Origin: Paulinella micropora
Taxonomy: Eukaryota; Cercozoa; Imbricatea; Euglyphida
Assembly (NCBI GenBank): GCA_009731375.1
Contig: BJOX01000041.1
Coordinates: 152,055 to 216,054, forward strand
Length of the DNA stretch: 64,000 nt
Direction: 5' to 3'
Below the pieces are notes generated by a model, which saw only the letters and a list, made by a program, of their open reading frames with translations, did no database searches and was not told the DNA's origin. Positions 23,102 through 35,914 of this stretch are shown here, in pieces. A program made the position numbers and the translations under genes. Position 1 is the stretch's first letter. Each line of letters opens with the position of its first letter.

Positions 23102-23392
23102 ATGATTGCAAAAACACACTACCGCGCACATACCAAACCAATCCTAAATCAACTCAAACTGCTCGACATCACCCACCTATATACCCTCCGTGTATGCATA
23201 GAAAATCACCCATTCGTTTACCCTAAAAAACACCTCAACAGACCACTCCACAATAACACCTTTACACCAATCAATACCATACATTCATACAAAACCCGAT
23301 ACTCAACAAAAGGCAACCTCTTTGTTAACCACAAACACCCGTATCTCACCAAGATCTTTGCATATAAATGGAATCAATCCCAAAACATATAA
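23102..23392 (+). pseudogene. C-terminal remnant of a non-LTR retrotransposon reverse transcriptase
   Basis: This 96-aa frame contains the pattern LKLLDITHLYTLRV followed by FTPINTIHSYKTRYSTKGNL and a Lys- and Trp-containing end. That order matches the end of the ORF2 protein of CR1/L2/Jockey-like non-LTR elements, where a helix is followed by a His-x-Tyr-x-Thr-Arg motif and a final Trp-Asn. The catalytic RT domain is absent, so this is a 5'-truncated, dead copy. It sits between GA arrays and an A run at 23488-23511. Alternative: chance frame in AT-rich DNA. Confidence 0.5.
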
Positions 23393-23512
23393 CAGATGAA
23401 ACAAAAATAAAGCCATTCAAAAAAGCACTAATGGCATATCTACTAAAACACCAACAAACATCATAATATATAACATATGCACACGCGCGAAAAAAAAAAA
23501 AAAAAAAAAAAA

Positions 23513-23660
23513 ACTCTCTCACTCTCTCACTCACTCTCTCTCTCTGTCTCTCTCTCTCTCTGTCTCTCTCTCTCTTTCTCTCTCTTTCCTTCTCTCTTTC
23601 CTTCTTTCCTTCTCTAGTTTTCTCTTAGTTCTCTTTCTCTTTCTTCCTCCTTTCTTTTCT
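23513..23660. repeat. (TC)n-rich microsatellite
   Basis: TC arrays with TG and TTTC variants, continuing as a pyrimidine-rich region to about 23820. No gene is supported. Confidence 0.85.
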
Positions 23661-23944
23661 CCTTCTCCATGGGCATTGTGTCCCCTTCCATTGTGGAAAA
23701 AAAAATCTTCGTTCTCTTTTATTTTCCTGGTTTTTCTTTTTCTCTTTGTTCCTTTCTTTCTTTCTATCTTTTTCTCTCTTTCTTTTCCCCTCCATATTAC
23801 TCTTTCCAGGAGCTTTCTGTTGAACCTTAGTTCCATATTTCCTTATGAGCTTGTACTGTTGTTCCTTGGAACCAGAATTCTTTTAAATTAAGCTCTTCTT
23901 TATTTTTCTCTCGTCTCGTTCTCATTAAACCTTGCTTACTGTAA

Positions 23945-23983
<39 letters not shown>

Positions 23984-24243
23984 CTGGCGTCTTTGATGCC
24001 GAGATGCAAGTGGTGGCAGCCACGCACCAGCCATAAAACACTAACTATAAGAGGAGGATACATGGATAACAGAGCACCGAACGGACTGTGACGAAAGATT
24101 AAGATGACGGATTGACGACTTGAACGAATGATTGACAGACTTTGACCTCTTTTCTTTTGTGTGTCTGTGTGTGTGTGTCTTTTTCTTTCCTTTTCCTTTT
24201 CCTTTTTTTTTTTTTTTTTAACGATTGTTATGTTTGTTTTATA

Positions 24244-24397
24244 GTCTCTCACAGTTATATGTTTGTTTGCCTACTTATTCATATGTATGCCCATATGTGT
24301 GTATGCAAGTATGTATATATGTTTGTATGTATGTATGTATGTATGTCTGTCTGTATGTCTGTATGTGTGTATGTATGTGTGTATGTATGTATGTATG

Positions 24398-24431
<34 letters not shown>

Positions 24432-24637
24432 CGTATGGTATGTATGTATGTATGTATGTATGTATGTATATATGTATGTATGTGCATATATGTATCTATG
24501 CATGTATGTATGTATGTATGTATGTATGTATGTATGTATCTTTATGTTACAATGCATAAGTATGAATGTATATTTGTATGTATGTATATATGCATGTATG
24601 TATGTATGTGTGTATCTTTGTATGTATGTATGTCACG

Positions 24638-24671
<34 letters not shown>

Positions 24672-24830
24672 TGTATGTATATATGCATGTTATATATGCT
24701 ATGTGTGTATGTACGTGTACATGTATTTATGTGTATTATATATATGTATATGTGTATGTGCATATATATGTATACTTTATATACGTATATATATGTTAAC
24801 GTTGTATGTATGTCGTTGTATTTATACTTA
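24244..24830. repeat. (ATGT)n microsatellite with ATAT and GTGT variants
   Basis: About 590 bases of GTAT tetranucleotides. A TA run lies just upstream at 23951-23979. Met/Tyr/Val-Cys frames are repeat translations. Confidence 0.95.
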
Positions 24831-24842
24831 TTTTGCTCATAG

Positions 24843-25740
24843 TTGTGTTCTTGCGGGGGGCTTTGTGGGGGAGGGAGGCATGTTTTGGCCTACAATTGTA
24901 GTGAGATTAGTATGTCTCGGGTATGTGGTCCGTATTCAATGGGCTACATGCCCGAGGCGTGCTAAGCTCTTCTTCCTTGTATGAGCCTTACGTGCATCCT
25001 TCCCCTCCATAAGTCCTCATAAATACCAGGGGCGTCGAGGATCCGGGCAACTAAACGCTTCGGGCATTTAGACTATTATATGGCCAGCTTCTTACCTGCG
25101 ATATATCGATCTTCTACTATTTGAGCCTTCGCATGTTTGATCCTTTCCTCATATGTCTCCTCGTGCTCTTTGCTTATTTGCCTGTGCCTGTTTTTTCTTT
25201 GCTATTGCTTTTGTTTTGATTAGCCTATATTTTTTCTCTGTTTGCTCTCTTTTCTACTCTGACTCATTTTATTATTGAGTTTACTACAAGTTCAACACAC
25301 TAATAATTAAAATTCTAAGTTTGGGAAAAAAAAGGGGGGGGGGGGGGGGGGACACCAGGCTTGCTCCTTTGTCTACTACCTGAAGGAGAACTCTCTGAAT
25401 CAGTCGACGTATATGGTCAACCACGCCCACTCCCAACTTCCCCCACTCTCTTTCACTTTTTCTCATGAAAAAGAAAAGAGGGGGGGGCCGCCACACATAA
25501 ATGACTACACCTTTACAATAACATATATGCATAACATAACATAATAATATCATCGTGCAATATATATAAACAGAAATACTAATTTTAATAACTATAACAT
25601 AATATTAATACTGAGCCGCTGAATACTAATTTAATATCTTCCTTAATACGCTGAACTGAATAACTAGGTTTTCACCTTAGATAGAGGTATACCTTACTAG
25701 CTATACAGTTCACGTGGACGTTCCCTGAGTCCAATTTTAA
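24843..25740. other. region without a recognisable gene
   Basis: Mixed-composition sequence with G runs at 25335-25351 and 25480-25488. The frames are short, with no domain motif. Nothing further is supported. Confidence 0.5.
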
Positions 25741-25759
25741 AATTGTCTCTCAACAAAAG

Positions 25760-25923
25760 CGAAGAAGAAAGAAGAAGAAGAAGAAGAAGAAGAAGAAGAA
25801 GAAGAAGAAGAAGAAGAAGAAGAAGAAGAAGAAGAAGAAGAAGAAGAAGAAGAAGAAGAAGAAGCAGAAGAAGAAGAAGCAGAAGAAGAAGAATAAGAAG
25901 AAGAAGAATAAGAAGAAGAAGAA

Positions 25924-25955
<32 letters not shown>

Positions 25956-26007
25956 TCAAGAAGAAGAAGAAGAAGAAGAAGAAGAAGAAGAAGAAGAAGA
26001 AGAAGAA

Positions 26008-26054
<47 letters not shown>

Positions 26055-26199
26055 AGAAGAGGAAGAGAGAGAGATAGCTCTCTCTCTCTCTCTGTCTCTC
26101 TCTCTCTCTGTCTCTCTGTCTCTCTGTCTCTGTCTCTCTGTCTCTCTGTCTCTCTCTCTCACTCACTCACTCACTCGCTCTCTCTCTCTCTCTCTCTCG

Positions 26200-26251
<52 letters not shown>

Positions 26252-26294
26252 TGGCTCAGGTCTGAGTCTGAGTCAGGGCTGACTCAGTGTGTGA

Positions 26295-26331
<37 letters not shown>

Positions 26332-26470
26332 CACTAAATCAGCGCTGGCTTAGCACTTACTTATCTCTCTCTGACTCTCTCTCTCTCTCTCTTTCTCTCC
26401 CCCCCCCCCCTTCTCTCTCTCTCTGTGTTGGTTCAGGCCTGAGTCAGTGCTGATTCAGGGCTCAGCCACG
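25760..26470. repeat. (AGA)n, then (TC)n and CTGAGTCAG repeats
   Basis: AGA array at 25760-26065, a TC array at 26073-26250, two CTGAGTCAGGGCTGA-type clusters, GT/GA between them, and C and TC runs near 26400-26420. The AGA and TC arrays are complementary in type and could fold back. Confidence 0.9.
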
Positions 26471-26839
26471 GGAAAGGGTACTATACTGACAGTTTTGTGA
26501 ACTTTCCGTCAACAATCCCGCACTTTGAGGATAGAGATAGCAATTTTCTTTTCATATTCGCTTCACTCACCGCTGCATGCGCTCTTTTGAAAATTCTCCT
26601 GCGTTCCAAAAAATATACATCCTTCTCTATGATGGAGCCATGATAATAGACTTGAAAATCGGAGAAGGAAATGTAATATACTTATGCTTTGTCAGAATCA
26701 TCTGTTTGAAGCAGAGTTATCCCAGTTCTCATACGTTCTTTGTTTGTTTGTTTTCTCTTGTCTTCTCCTGGTTCCTATATTTCCTTCTTCTTCGCTCTCT
26801 CTGGGGCTCGTCTGTCTCAATCAGTTTTTACAGCTATTA

Positions 26840-27033
26840 TTACTAAATGTAAGGAGGAAGATAGATAGAAAGATACATAGATAAATAGATACACAGAGAT
26901 AGATAGATAGATAGAAGATAGATGAGATAGATAGATGAGATAGATAGAGAGATAGATAGAGAGATAGATAGAGAGATAGATAGATAGATAGATAGATAGA
27001 CAGAAGATAACTAGATATATAGAAGATAAATAT

Positions 27034-27091
<58 letters not shown>

Positions 27092-27127
27092 GATAGATGG
27101 ATGGATAGATAGATAGATAGACAGATG

Positions 27128-27159
<32 letters not shown>

Positions 27160-27210
27160 TAGATAGAAAGATGGATGGATGGATGGATGGATAGATAGAT
27201 ACATATATAC

Positions 27211-27255
<45 letters not shown>

Positions 27256-27270
27256 CAGATACATAGATGC

Positions 27271-27369
<99 letters not shown>

Positions 27370-27371
27370 TG
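26840..27371. repeat. (GATA)n microsatellite
   Basis: GATA array with GATG, GATAGAGA and CATA variants, followed by GTAG units, a G run and the 10-N gap 27439-27448. Confidence 0.95.
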
Positions 27372-27449
27372 TAGGTAGGTAGGTAGGTAGGTGAGAGAAA
27401 AGTTCTTCTTCTGCGGGGGGGGGGGGGGGGGGGTTTTGNNNNNNNNNNG

Positions 27450-28500
27450 CAAGTAAGGGTTGTCAGTCCTCACTCGTCTTCGCGTGTGGGCTCCAAACCT
27501 ACGCATAACCCCAAGGAGAGAGGAGGCGAATCCGAAGACCGACCCTTCACACAAGGGAATGACACTTGGTTGAGCACGACTGGCCGCACACATATAGACG
27601 ACCTTCTGCATGATGTTTTCATGTCAGTCGGGGGGATGATATTCGTTCAGGTATATTGTTTGGGATATCTGGGTGCTGTTGTTCCGTCTTTATCTCCCTC
27701 TGGGTCCTTCTGGGTCCTAGTCCTTGTCTCCATGCTTGGTTCCTTCGGGATCGCTGGTTCCGTATTGAACTCCTTCGGGGTCTGGTTGTTATTCCCATTG
27801 TTCCTTACTCGTGCTCCTTCTGGGTCTAGTAGGTATGTACTCGGGTCCGCTTCCGTCCCGGTCTTTGCTAGTATTTGGGGTTCCGGTGTCGGGTTGGTCT
27901 GATTTCGGCTATATTCGTGTGGGTTCGTAGGTGTAGGTAGGTTACTATTTGTGTGTGTGCCCTTGTCCTTCTTGTTCTAGGCATTTGGTCTGTGTGTTTC
28001 CTTTATCGTATACAAATATAATAATATTTAATGTTAATTTGGTGTGTAACAGTGGCTGTGTTTACCCGTCCCGTTGCCCGTTATGTTGATTGCTTAAATT
28101 TATGTCCATATATGATCTTTTACGCACCGGTCATGCATGCACAGACAGTACAGTTGCAGCAGTCAGACCCTTGGGTTACGAAGGAGGAAAATAAAATGCA
28201 CGCGTGTTGCGGTGTGAATTTGAGCGACGCACAAGCCGTTCGCAAATAGAACTGAGGTATACTTTGAGGATGCTAATTCGTAAGCTTGGGTTTCGAGATA
28301 GACTTCCAAGCGAGTCAATTGCTGCGAGCAGGTGGCATTGATTCGGTTGAGTGAGTGACCCGTCAAGCCGGTCTTCTAGTCTGTCTTTTGATCTTCCAGC
28401 CAGAGCGCTTGACACCAGCAAATAGAGAGGAAGGAACGTTCGGAAAAACATCCAGAAACTTCACCTGCACATCCATATGCATGTAATAAAAAATAAAATA
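27450..28500. other. unassigned region with a GGTCCTTCTGG-type minisatellite
   Basis: Between 27690 and 27870 the phrase CTTC(T/G)GGGTC with variants recurs every 20-50 bases. The rest is unique, with no long frame and no domain signs. Confidence 0.4.
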
Positions 28501-28529
28501 AAATAAAATAAAATAATAATAGTAATAAT

Positions 28530-28662
28530 AGTGCTTCTCTGTCAATGGCTGATGCAAATCTGCACATGCGCCTCCATCGTCTCACCCGTGAGGGGAGTAC
28601 GAAGAATTGACAATAGGCTCTAATGACACCCCCGCAAGGGCAGTTCCAACACTTCCAGACGG
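28530..28662 (-). mobile_element. third copy of the SINE body
   Basis: It shares CTTCTCTGTCAATGGCTGAT and GCGCCTCCATCGTCTCACCC with the copies near 17.4-17.9 kb, with scattered substitutions, and is preceded by AAT and AAAAT units that form its tail. The tRNA-like head is lost in the gap 28663-28733. Confidence 0.7.
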
Positions 28663-28733
28663 NNNNNNNNNNNNNNNNNNNNNNNNNNNNNNNNNNNNNN
28701 NNNNNNNNNNNNNNNNNNNNNNNNNNNNNNNNN

Positions 28734-29249
28734 TTCATCTAATAATAATAATAGTAATAATAATAATAGTAATAATAATAATAACACTATATCTGAGGCG
28801 TACTGATGCAGCTAATGGCATATCCTCAACGGACATAAGCCTCCAATACCCTTGTTCGAGGTCCTCCACCCCCCCGTGTCAGTCTCCTGAGGGCAAGACC
28901 GCACTAAGCCGAGGTTATTCCGCAGTCCCAGCAACCTCTTGCAAGACGTCACCGAATGTGCAAGTGCATACACCAAGCGCGGTTGCTAGAGCTGCCTCGA
29001 AACCCCACCCATAACAATCTGGTGTCTGCTGGGTCCTGGGCTATCAACCAGCATATGCGGAGTTTAAGATCTTTTACGCGCGCAACGACCCTCCTCCCCA
29101 GCATCTACCACCAAAGGGTTATGAGTTGGCGTCACAGTTTAACGCCTTGAGGCCATTGGGCTGGAACTCTGTTTAGCAAGTGTGACTAGGTTTTTTCATC
29201 GGGATTTCCCTCAAATATGTCACAGTCAACACTCCAAGGCAGATTTACT
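28734..29249. other. AAT array followed by unassigned sequence
   Basis: AAT/AGT triplets at 28741-28785 lead into about 460 bases that could be the body of another reverse-oriented AAT-tailed retroposon. There is no A/B box pair that I trust and no gene. Confidence 0.35.
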
Positions 29250-29314
29250 NNNNNNNNNNNNNNNNNNNNNNNNNNNNNNNNNNNNNNNNNNNNNNNNNNN
29301 NNNNNNNNNNNNNN

Positions 29315-29332
29315 TAATAATAATATTCAACG

Positions 29333-29376
<44 letters not shown>

Positions 29377-29549
29377 GTGTATCTCCTGCCAATTGCTGAG
29401 CCAAAAGGCCATGTGCATCCAGTCCTCCATTCCATAAGGAAAGTCTCCACACCAATCGGTGGAATAAAGGAAGTGACGGCATAGAACATTACTCTAGGAG
29501 CTTTATACCAATCAGCCCATGGAAAGGGACCGATGGCCTATGTACTCCC

Positions 29550-29596
<47 letters not shown>

Positions 29597-29640
29597 GTAA
29601 TAATAATAGTAATAATAATAATCAATAAAAAAGCACGATA
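29315..29640 (-). mobile_element. candidate AAT-tailed retroposon 3' fragments
   Basis: AAT arrays at 29334-29375 and 29550-29630 bracket a unique segment, 29376-29549, that begins with GTGTATCTCCTGCC. The arrangement copies the SINE layout, with tail first on the plus strand. Assignment is by analogy only. Confidence 0.35.
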
Positions 29641-29884
29641 ATAATAATAAATTAAAAAAGAAAAAAAAAGCTAAAAGATCAACTTTCCTTCACTCCAGCC
29701 TCACGTGCACCCCCGAAACGCACACAAAACCCAAGGCCCTCCACTGCAACAAGATTTATCACTCTAAAGGAAATGAATATATTTACTATGTTAAATGTGT
29801 GTAATTTGTACATGTATATATATTTGCATATTCATAATATATGAGATAGACCAATAGGAGATAGACAGACAGACAGAAGACAGA

Positions 29885-29898
29885 AAAATAGATCGATC

Positions 29899-29965
<67 letters not shown>

Positions 29966-29988
29966 GAGTAGGTAGGTAGGTAGGTAAG

Positions 29989-30059
<71 letters not shown>

Positions 30060-30100
30060 GTAGATAGGTAGATAGGTAGGTAGGTAGGTAGATAGGCAGT

Positions 30101-30134
<34 letters not shown>

Positions 30135-30140
30135 CCATCC

Positions 30141-30187
<47 letters not shown>

Positions 30188-30206
30188 GACCTATCTACCT
30201 ACCTTC

Positions 30207-30295
<89 letters not shown>

Positions 30296-30318
30296 GAGTA
30301 GGTAGGTAGGTAGGTAAG

Positions 30319-30389
<71 letters not shown>

Positions 30390-30430
30390 GTAGATAGGTA
30401 GATAGGTAGGTAGGTAGGTAGATAGGCAGT

Positions 30431-30464
<34 letters not shown>

Positions 30465-30527
30465 CCATCCATCTATCTATCTATCTATCTATATATCTAT
30501 CGACCTATCTACCTACCTTCTAGATAT

Positions 30528-30535
<8 letters not shown>
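29885..30535. repeat. 330-base duplicated unit of opposed GATA and CTAT arrays
   Basis: The order GATA array, GTAG units, GATA array, GTAG units, GGCAGTATCCATCC, CATC units and CTAT array occurs at 29885-30210 and again 330 bases later. GATA followed by TATC arrays on one strand are inverted repeats, so each unit can form a long hairpin. Confidence 0.85.
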
Positions 30536-30563
<28 letters not shown>

Positions 30564-30574
30564 ATAGATAAATA

Positions 30575-30579
30575 GAAAC

Positions 30580-30620
<41 letters not shown>

Positions 30621-30735
30621 AAGAAGAAGAAGAATTCGAAGAAAAAGAAGAAGAAGAAGAAGAAGAAGAAGAAGAAGAAGAAGAAGAAGAAGGAGAAGAA
30701 GAAGAAGAAGAAGAAGAAGAAGAAGAAGAACATGA
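30575..30735. repeat. (AGT)n and (AGA)n microsatellites
   Basis: Short AGT array then AGA array, directly upstream of the proline-rich reading frame of the next element. Confidence 0.9.
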
Positions 30736-30789
30736 AAGAAGAAAAAGAAGAACGGTACCAGCGGCGGCAAAACAGCCTCCACCACCTAA

Positions 30790-32666
30790 ACTCCAACAGC
30801 CCCTCCAGCACCACGTGCACCACCAACAATAATACCAAAGGCGAAGGATAAACCCCTGGCAGCCAAACGGAAGGCACCCTTAATCCCTCCTAGACCTCCG
30901 CCACCGAAACCAACCCCACAAATACAGCCAACAAAAGCCCCTCCGTCTCCCACGAAACGCACCACTGCCACTCCAACTACGAGGCCCAGCACCAACAGCC
31001 AGCTTCTGACCACTCAGGTGGTACGGGCCCCAGCACCCCCAACCAAACCAACCCCCTCAGTGCAACCCCACCGGGCACCGGCCAAACCACTACCAACCCT
31101 AGCCCGAGAAAACACCCCGGCTAAGGATGCATCATCTAGCTCGTCCGAAGAAACGGAAGAATCCGAAAGCGCAGAGGAAGAATCGGAATCGGACCTAGCC
31201 CAAGGATCAGCAGATCCCCCTGTGGAAGAGGACGAGGACTCCTCAGGACGAGAGTCCGATGACCAGGAGGTAGAAGTGAAGTTTACCACCCTACGACCAC
31301 CTCCCCAGACTCCCGTCGTCCGAAAACGAAAGAACCGGCCCGTGGGCATCCATACGTTGGCAGGAGGAAAGGAGGTAACCCCCAACCCAGCACACCCACC
31401 AGCAGATCAACCCTCCAAGACGGCAGTCTGCGGCCGTCGAGGGATTCACAACCCTGGAACAATGTGCTGGCTCATTGCCACCTTACAAGCTCTGGCATCG
31501 ATTCCGGGTCTCCCACCAATCCTACTCTCATTGACACGGCGACAGAGACCAATACTGCAAGGCACACCACAACATACCCTCTATCTCATCAGTAACACCC
31601 TCGACGCCCTGGCCCCCCGGGGTGAACAAACCACCCGCACACCCATGCAGGTCCCATGGTTAAGAGACCAGACAACACTATCGAATCTTCACCATGCTCT
31701 CCGTCGAGATCGCCCAAGCACCATCCACCAAGCGATCAAGGGCATACAGTAAGACCAAGCTGGGAATGATGTCATCGGGAAATGGAAGTATCACATCACC
31801 TCTAACAGCCGATGCACCAACGTCAACTGCGAACGGTCCGCACCAGGAGAACGCCACGATCCCTTAATCGAACTCCACACCCCCACAAACAAGCCCACCC
31901 CAGGCACCCCGCTTCACCTGGAATCCCTCCTCCAAGCATGGCGCAAATACAGGAACGACAACCATTGTTCCCACTGCGGCAGCGTCAGGGAAACCGAACA
32001 ACATTTAATGAACCGGCCCCAGACCCTATGGCTCGCCCTGAAACACACCACACCTCGACAACGACACCAACTGGGGGAAGGGGATACTTTACCGACCCAA
32101 ACCTACCCCTGCTTACGATTGCGAAAAGAATGTGGGTCAAACCCGCCACCTGGGGAGGCAATAGACACAGTGAGTACATCCTCTCTGGCGCCATCTGCAA
32201 AACGGATACCACGGAGGGCGAACTCCCCCACCTGATTTTCATGGCTCCTCAATCTGATGAGACTTGGATCCGTATGAATGACGCGAAAGTAGATATTATC
32301 CCCGACCGACAGGGCTGGGGACTCCTAGGTAAACATGGAGTATTGTTCATCTACAACCAAGTTTCGGAACCAACCCCCTTGGTCGCAGTTACGCTCCCCC
32401 AACCTCCACCTGCCCCCACCGAACCACGACAACACCAGGACCTATGCGATGCACACCCGGAACATCACCGTGGCCCAGACCATTGGCGCCAACGCCTAAC
32501 CCTACGGGTCAAAAAGCTACGCGGACTGGCCCATAGAGTCCGGGACGAGGACATGAAACAAAACAAACACATAATTACTCAGCATGCACTCTCTCTACTA
32601 AACCAAGCAGTCCATGCAGAATCACAGGTGTCTGCCCCCGGGCCCCTCTTTCGCGTCAACACATAG
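30790..32666 (+). pseudogene. USP (peptidase C19)-like deubiquitinase domain of a transposable element
   Basis: The frame is open from 30790. It codes for a Pro/Thr/Lys-rich head, a Ser/Glu acidic block (31130-31270) and a KRKNR basic patch. A Cys box GIHNPGTMCWLIATLQAL follows, with Cys at 31465-31467. A TAA lies at 31750-31752, after which the same frame has a CxxxxC...CSHC finger and a QHLMNRPQTLWLALKH strand. After a frame change near 32085 come YILSGAICK, a His in LPHLIFMAP (32229-32231), WIRMNDAKV and GVLFIYNQ. This is the Cys box, zinc-finger and His box order of USP enzymes, which remove ubiquitin. Shared base use with the RNase H region downstream suggests one element. Confidence 0.6.
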
Positions 32667-32669
32667 CCA

Positions 32670-33953
32670 TGGACGCATACCCCACAACTTCCACGTTACA
32701 CGTAAATATCTCTCCACCTGCTCGACTCTACCGACACCGCCGCCATCATGGATAGAACGACCCCTCACTGGTCGCCTGGCCACTCCAATCCTATCGGGAA
32801 CCCAACGTAAATTGGGACTGGCATGTATAGCTGCGAATCTGGAACCCATCCCAAAAGGAACGAAAGTTCCCCCAACCCTAACCTCGCTATCAAAATCCCA
32901 GACCCAAAATCCCCTCCCTGGAGCACATACCATACCCAGATGCCCCCCTCGGCGACACAATGGGTCCTGGAAATGCTCCTCCTCACCGCAGCCATGGGTA
33001 CCAAAATCGTCATTCCCACTCCCTGCGCCAACCGGGAACAAACGATCCAAACCGCTAATACGATCAAGGAGACCATTCTGTTCCAAGACCACATATGCCT
33101 TGTCCCCTGCTGGTATACACTGAAACGCCAGGAGGTTATCGGGCACATCCGCCACAGAAAACCGCATTCAATCCTCATCAACTGCCAGCCGGTGGAAGGT
33201 AATATACTTCTTCGATATGACCAACGCTACCACCCGGACGCGACCACCTACCTCCGCGCCCCACCATGGAAGACCCCACAACAAGTTCTCTTACCGATCA
33301 TCCGCCACAACACATGCAAGCAACTTCTCAAGCGGCGGAAGAAAGCCCCACACTTCACATGGATCTACCTAGACATCGGGGCCCAGGACGGGCTGCTAGA
33401 ATTGGATACAACCGAGGCCCCACCGGAGATAACGGCCATACACCCAGACAAGCGCGATCTCATCGTATCCCCTGTGAAATGGGCAGACGCGGCCGCCCGG
33501 CTACTCCTCATGGACCAAAACTACTACAAGAAAGCCCGTCAGAGTTCCACCGAAGAGGACAACCCCAAACCTATCGACTTCGAAGCCATCGAACGGGAAA
33601 ATAAAAAGATACGATCCGGCATACTATGCCGAAGTGGCCGCATTGCACTCAAAGGTTGGATCTGTAGCCGGCTCAACAACGCCCGCGTGAGGATGGAGCA
33701 ACGTTACCGGCCAGGGGAACCGGACGAACCCATTCCCACAAATACATTACGGCCCACCCGACCAAAGTGGAGAACGATTCGGAAACGGACACTGGACATG
33801 CTCCGGGAACCTCAGACAGACAACCACCCCCGACCTGTAAAGGAGCCCCGGATAAAACCTACTAAATGGATACCCCTCCAGAGGGAACAGTTCGAATCCA
33901 GTATCAAAGACAGCATAGCAGCCCAACAAGGTCCGCAGGCAATGATAGTCTAG
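32670..33953 (+). pseudogene. unrecognised middle region of the USP/RNase H element
   Basis: The clearest frame is 32823-33953 (about 376 aa), though reading frame before 32870 is uncertain and changes more than once. The protein is rich in Thr, Pro, Arg and Lys, with a hydrophobic strand WVLEMLLLTAAMGTKIVIP, an acidic turn YLDIGAQDG and a basic Arg-rich C-terminal third. In position it would hold an endonuclease or linker region of a retroelement, but no catalytic motif is evident. It is not identified. Confidence 0.35.
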
Positions 33954-34920
33954 CGATAGCCGCGACGCGTGCTGCAGCAACGGACACACACCCACACAAT
34001 CAGAGGAGGAACCAGCTACCCTACAACCAACGACATCATCCCTCCCACGGAAACGACCACACCGGCCCACCAAAATTCTAGCCACCCGGCTAGTATACCA
34101 GCAAACACTCACTGAAGTGCATGCCCTCCTCCAAGAGGGCACTCCACCACCCAACCCGAACACAACTTGGACACGCTGGGAACAACTGGCCCGTACACTA
34201 GATATCAGATCGGGAACCAGGGCGGTCGCTAGGTTATGGTCCCTCCGACAGACTGGAACTATGCAGCCACTGTCCACTCACCAGATCGAAGACCTCAAAG
34301 AAGCCGAGAATACTATAGACACAGCTAGGGACCAACTCAAACGCACCCAGCAGCGCCTCCAGATAGACGCCAGATTACGAACCATGCCCGATTGCTACAC
34401 CCAAAATATGGAGTGGGACGAAGATAGGTGTCTCACGTATCGGAAAGCACGACAGGCCAAACCCCGCCTCCACCCCAGTCCTCAGGACACCACAGCTCAC
34501 TACGCCGAGCTCTTTCGAGCACGCCTCACCACTCCTGGAGAAGCCTACCAACTACTAACCACAGCCATGGGACCCCAGGCTAAGATACTTACCCCTGACG
34601 CACCAGACCAACACAGCCGCCAAGACATACTCCTAGGAGCGCGAGACACCCCCGCCTTACACGAAGACTATTCACTACAACACCCGATTCCTCCGCCAGC
34701 CGAGGAACCTTACCCCCTAACCACCATCGCATACACGGAGCAAGACCTTACCCTCGCCTGGGGCGGAGAACTACGTCAATCCTGAGACCAATACATACTT
34801 CTCAGCACCCAACCGACGTGGGTAAACGACATAGTCGAATACACCACACAACAGGTTACCGAAACAGGACAATCCTCCCGACCACTTCATGACCTAAGCT
34901 ACCACCACCACTCCTTTTAA
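33954..34920 (+). pseudogene. helical linker region of the same element
   Basis: The main frame 34117-34785 encodes a helical, charged protein with RLWSLRQTGTMQPLS, a coiled region, and QDTTAHYAELFRARL, reminiscent of the stretch between endonuclease and reverse transcriptase in non-LTR elements. A TGA ends it at 34785 but the frame stays open afterward to 34920. No reverse transcriptase core, such as a YxDD box, is found between here and the RNase H, so an internal deletion is likely. Confidence 0.35.
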
Positions 34921-34995
34921 CGCCATGGCACACCCCAAATACCCAGACCGCGCCCACCACAACAAACATGGACACTACACCCAGCACCAGATCCG

Positions 34996-35890
34996 ATGAG
35001 CGTCGTTCATCTACTACGCGAACTAGGGGGAGGCGAGACCGGGACAAATGTCCCCCTCCACGCACGACTTTGGCAAAGCTCACCCAACGACCCCCGCACA
35101 GTGTTCCAAATCCTCCCGACCGGAGCGGTCGCCCTACTCCTACACCGACTCCCACAGAACCTCCGGACAAATTACAACATCGATGCTCTCATTCCCAAAG
35201 CACAAGCAGAACCCCCGACCAGAGATCATCCAGGTACACTGAGAGACGCCATCGATCGGACCACCACGGCGATATTTCACGTGGACGGATCCAGCTTCCC
35301 CAACCTTGGCCACGCGGGCGGCTTTAGAGCCATCCTGATCCACAAGGAGGCCCTCGTAGCCATATACGGTTCACACGCTAACCCCACCACCAGCGCACAC
35401 CAAGAGGTAGGGTGGGTAGCGATTGTCCTACACTACATACGCGCCAATAGATGGCATCCTGAACAAACATACGGCTTTACGGACTATAAAGGCCTCGCAG
35501 ACTGTCCCCTAGAATCCGAATACCAGAAACTATTCCCTGACTGACCGCAGCCAATTCTATGGGACGCGATAGCACGATACAAGATCGAAATAGGCCACCT
35601 ACACCTCCAATGGATCGCCGCACATGTCGAAAACAGCTTCAAATGGCAACACTGCCTGAATGAGATTTGTGACAGGCTAGCCAAGGAGGCAGCTCTCCAG
35701 CCTATCCACCGCCTGACCGACGACTGGGCCCGGACCCAGCCCCAAATTTTTCCCCTGACCCGTCGCCAAATCAACCCTCACCCAGGCTACCGACTCAACA
35801 TCCCAGGGGGCTACACACGAATCTTGACCCTCGTCCCTCATGATCTAACCCTATCCCGACAGAGCGCAAGCCATCCGGGAAGCACGCCGG
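34996..35890 (+). pseudogene. RNase H domain of the same element
   Basis: Acidic catalytic residues are in the RNase H1 order: FHVDGSS with Asp at 35284-35286, HQEVG with Glu at 35404-35406, FTDYKG with Asp at 35482-35484, and CDRLAKEA with Asp at 35671-35673, preceded by WIAAH. A TGA at 35542-35544 interrupts it in frame between the third and fourth. The domain degrades the RNA strand of RNA-DNA hybrids. The frame then runs into the GC-rich block at about 35910, where the element is cut. Confidence 0.7.
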
Positions 35891-35914
35891 GATTTCTCTA
35901 TGGAAGAATTAACA

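Noticed and set aside
24142-24984. Met/Tyr/Val/Cys frames on both strands
   Set aside because: They are translations of the ATGT tetranucleotide array.
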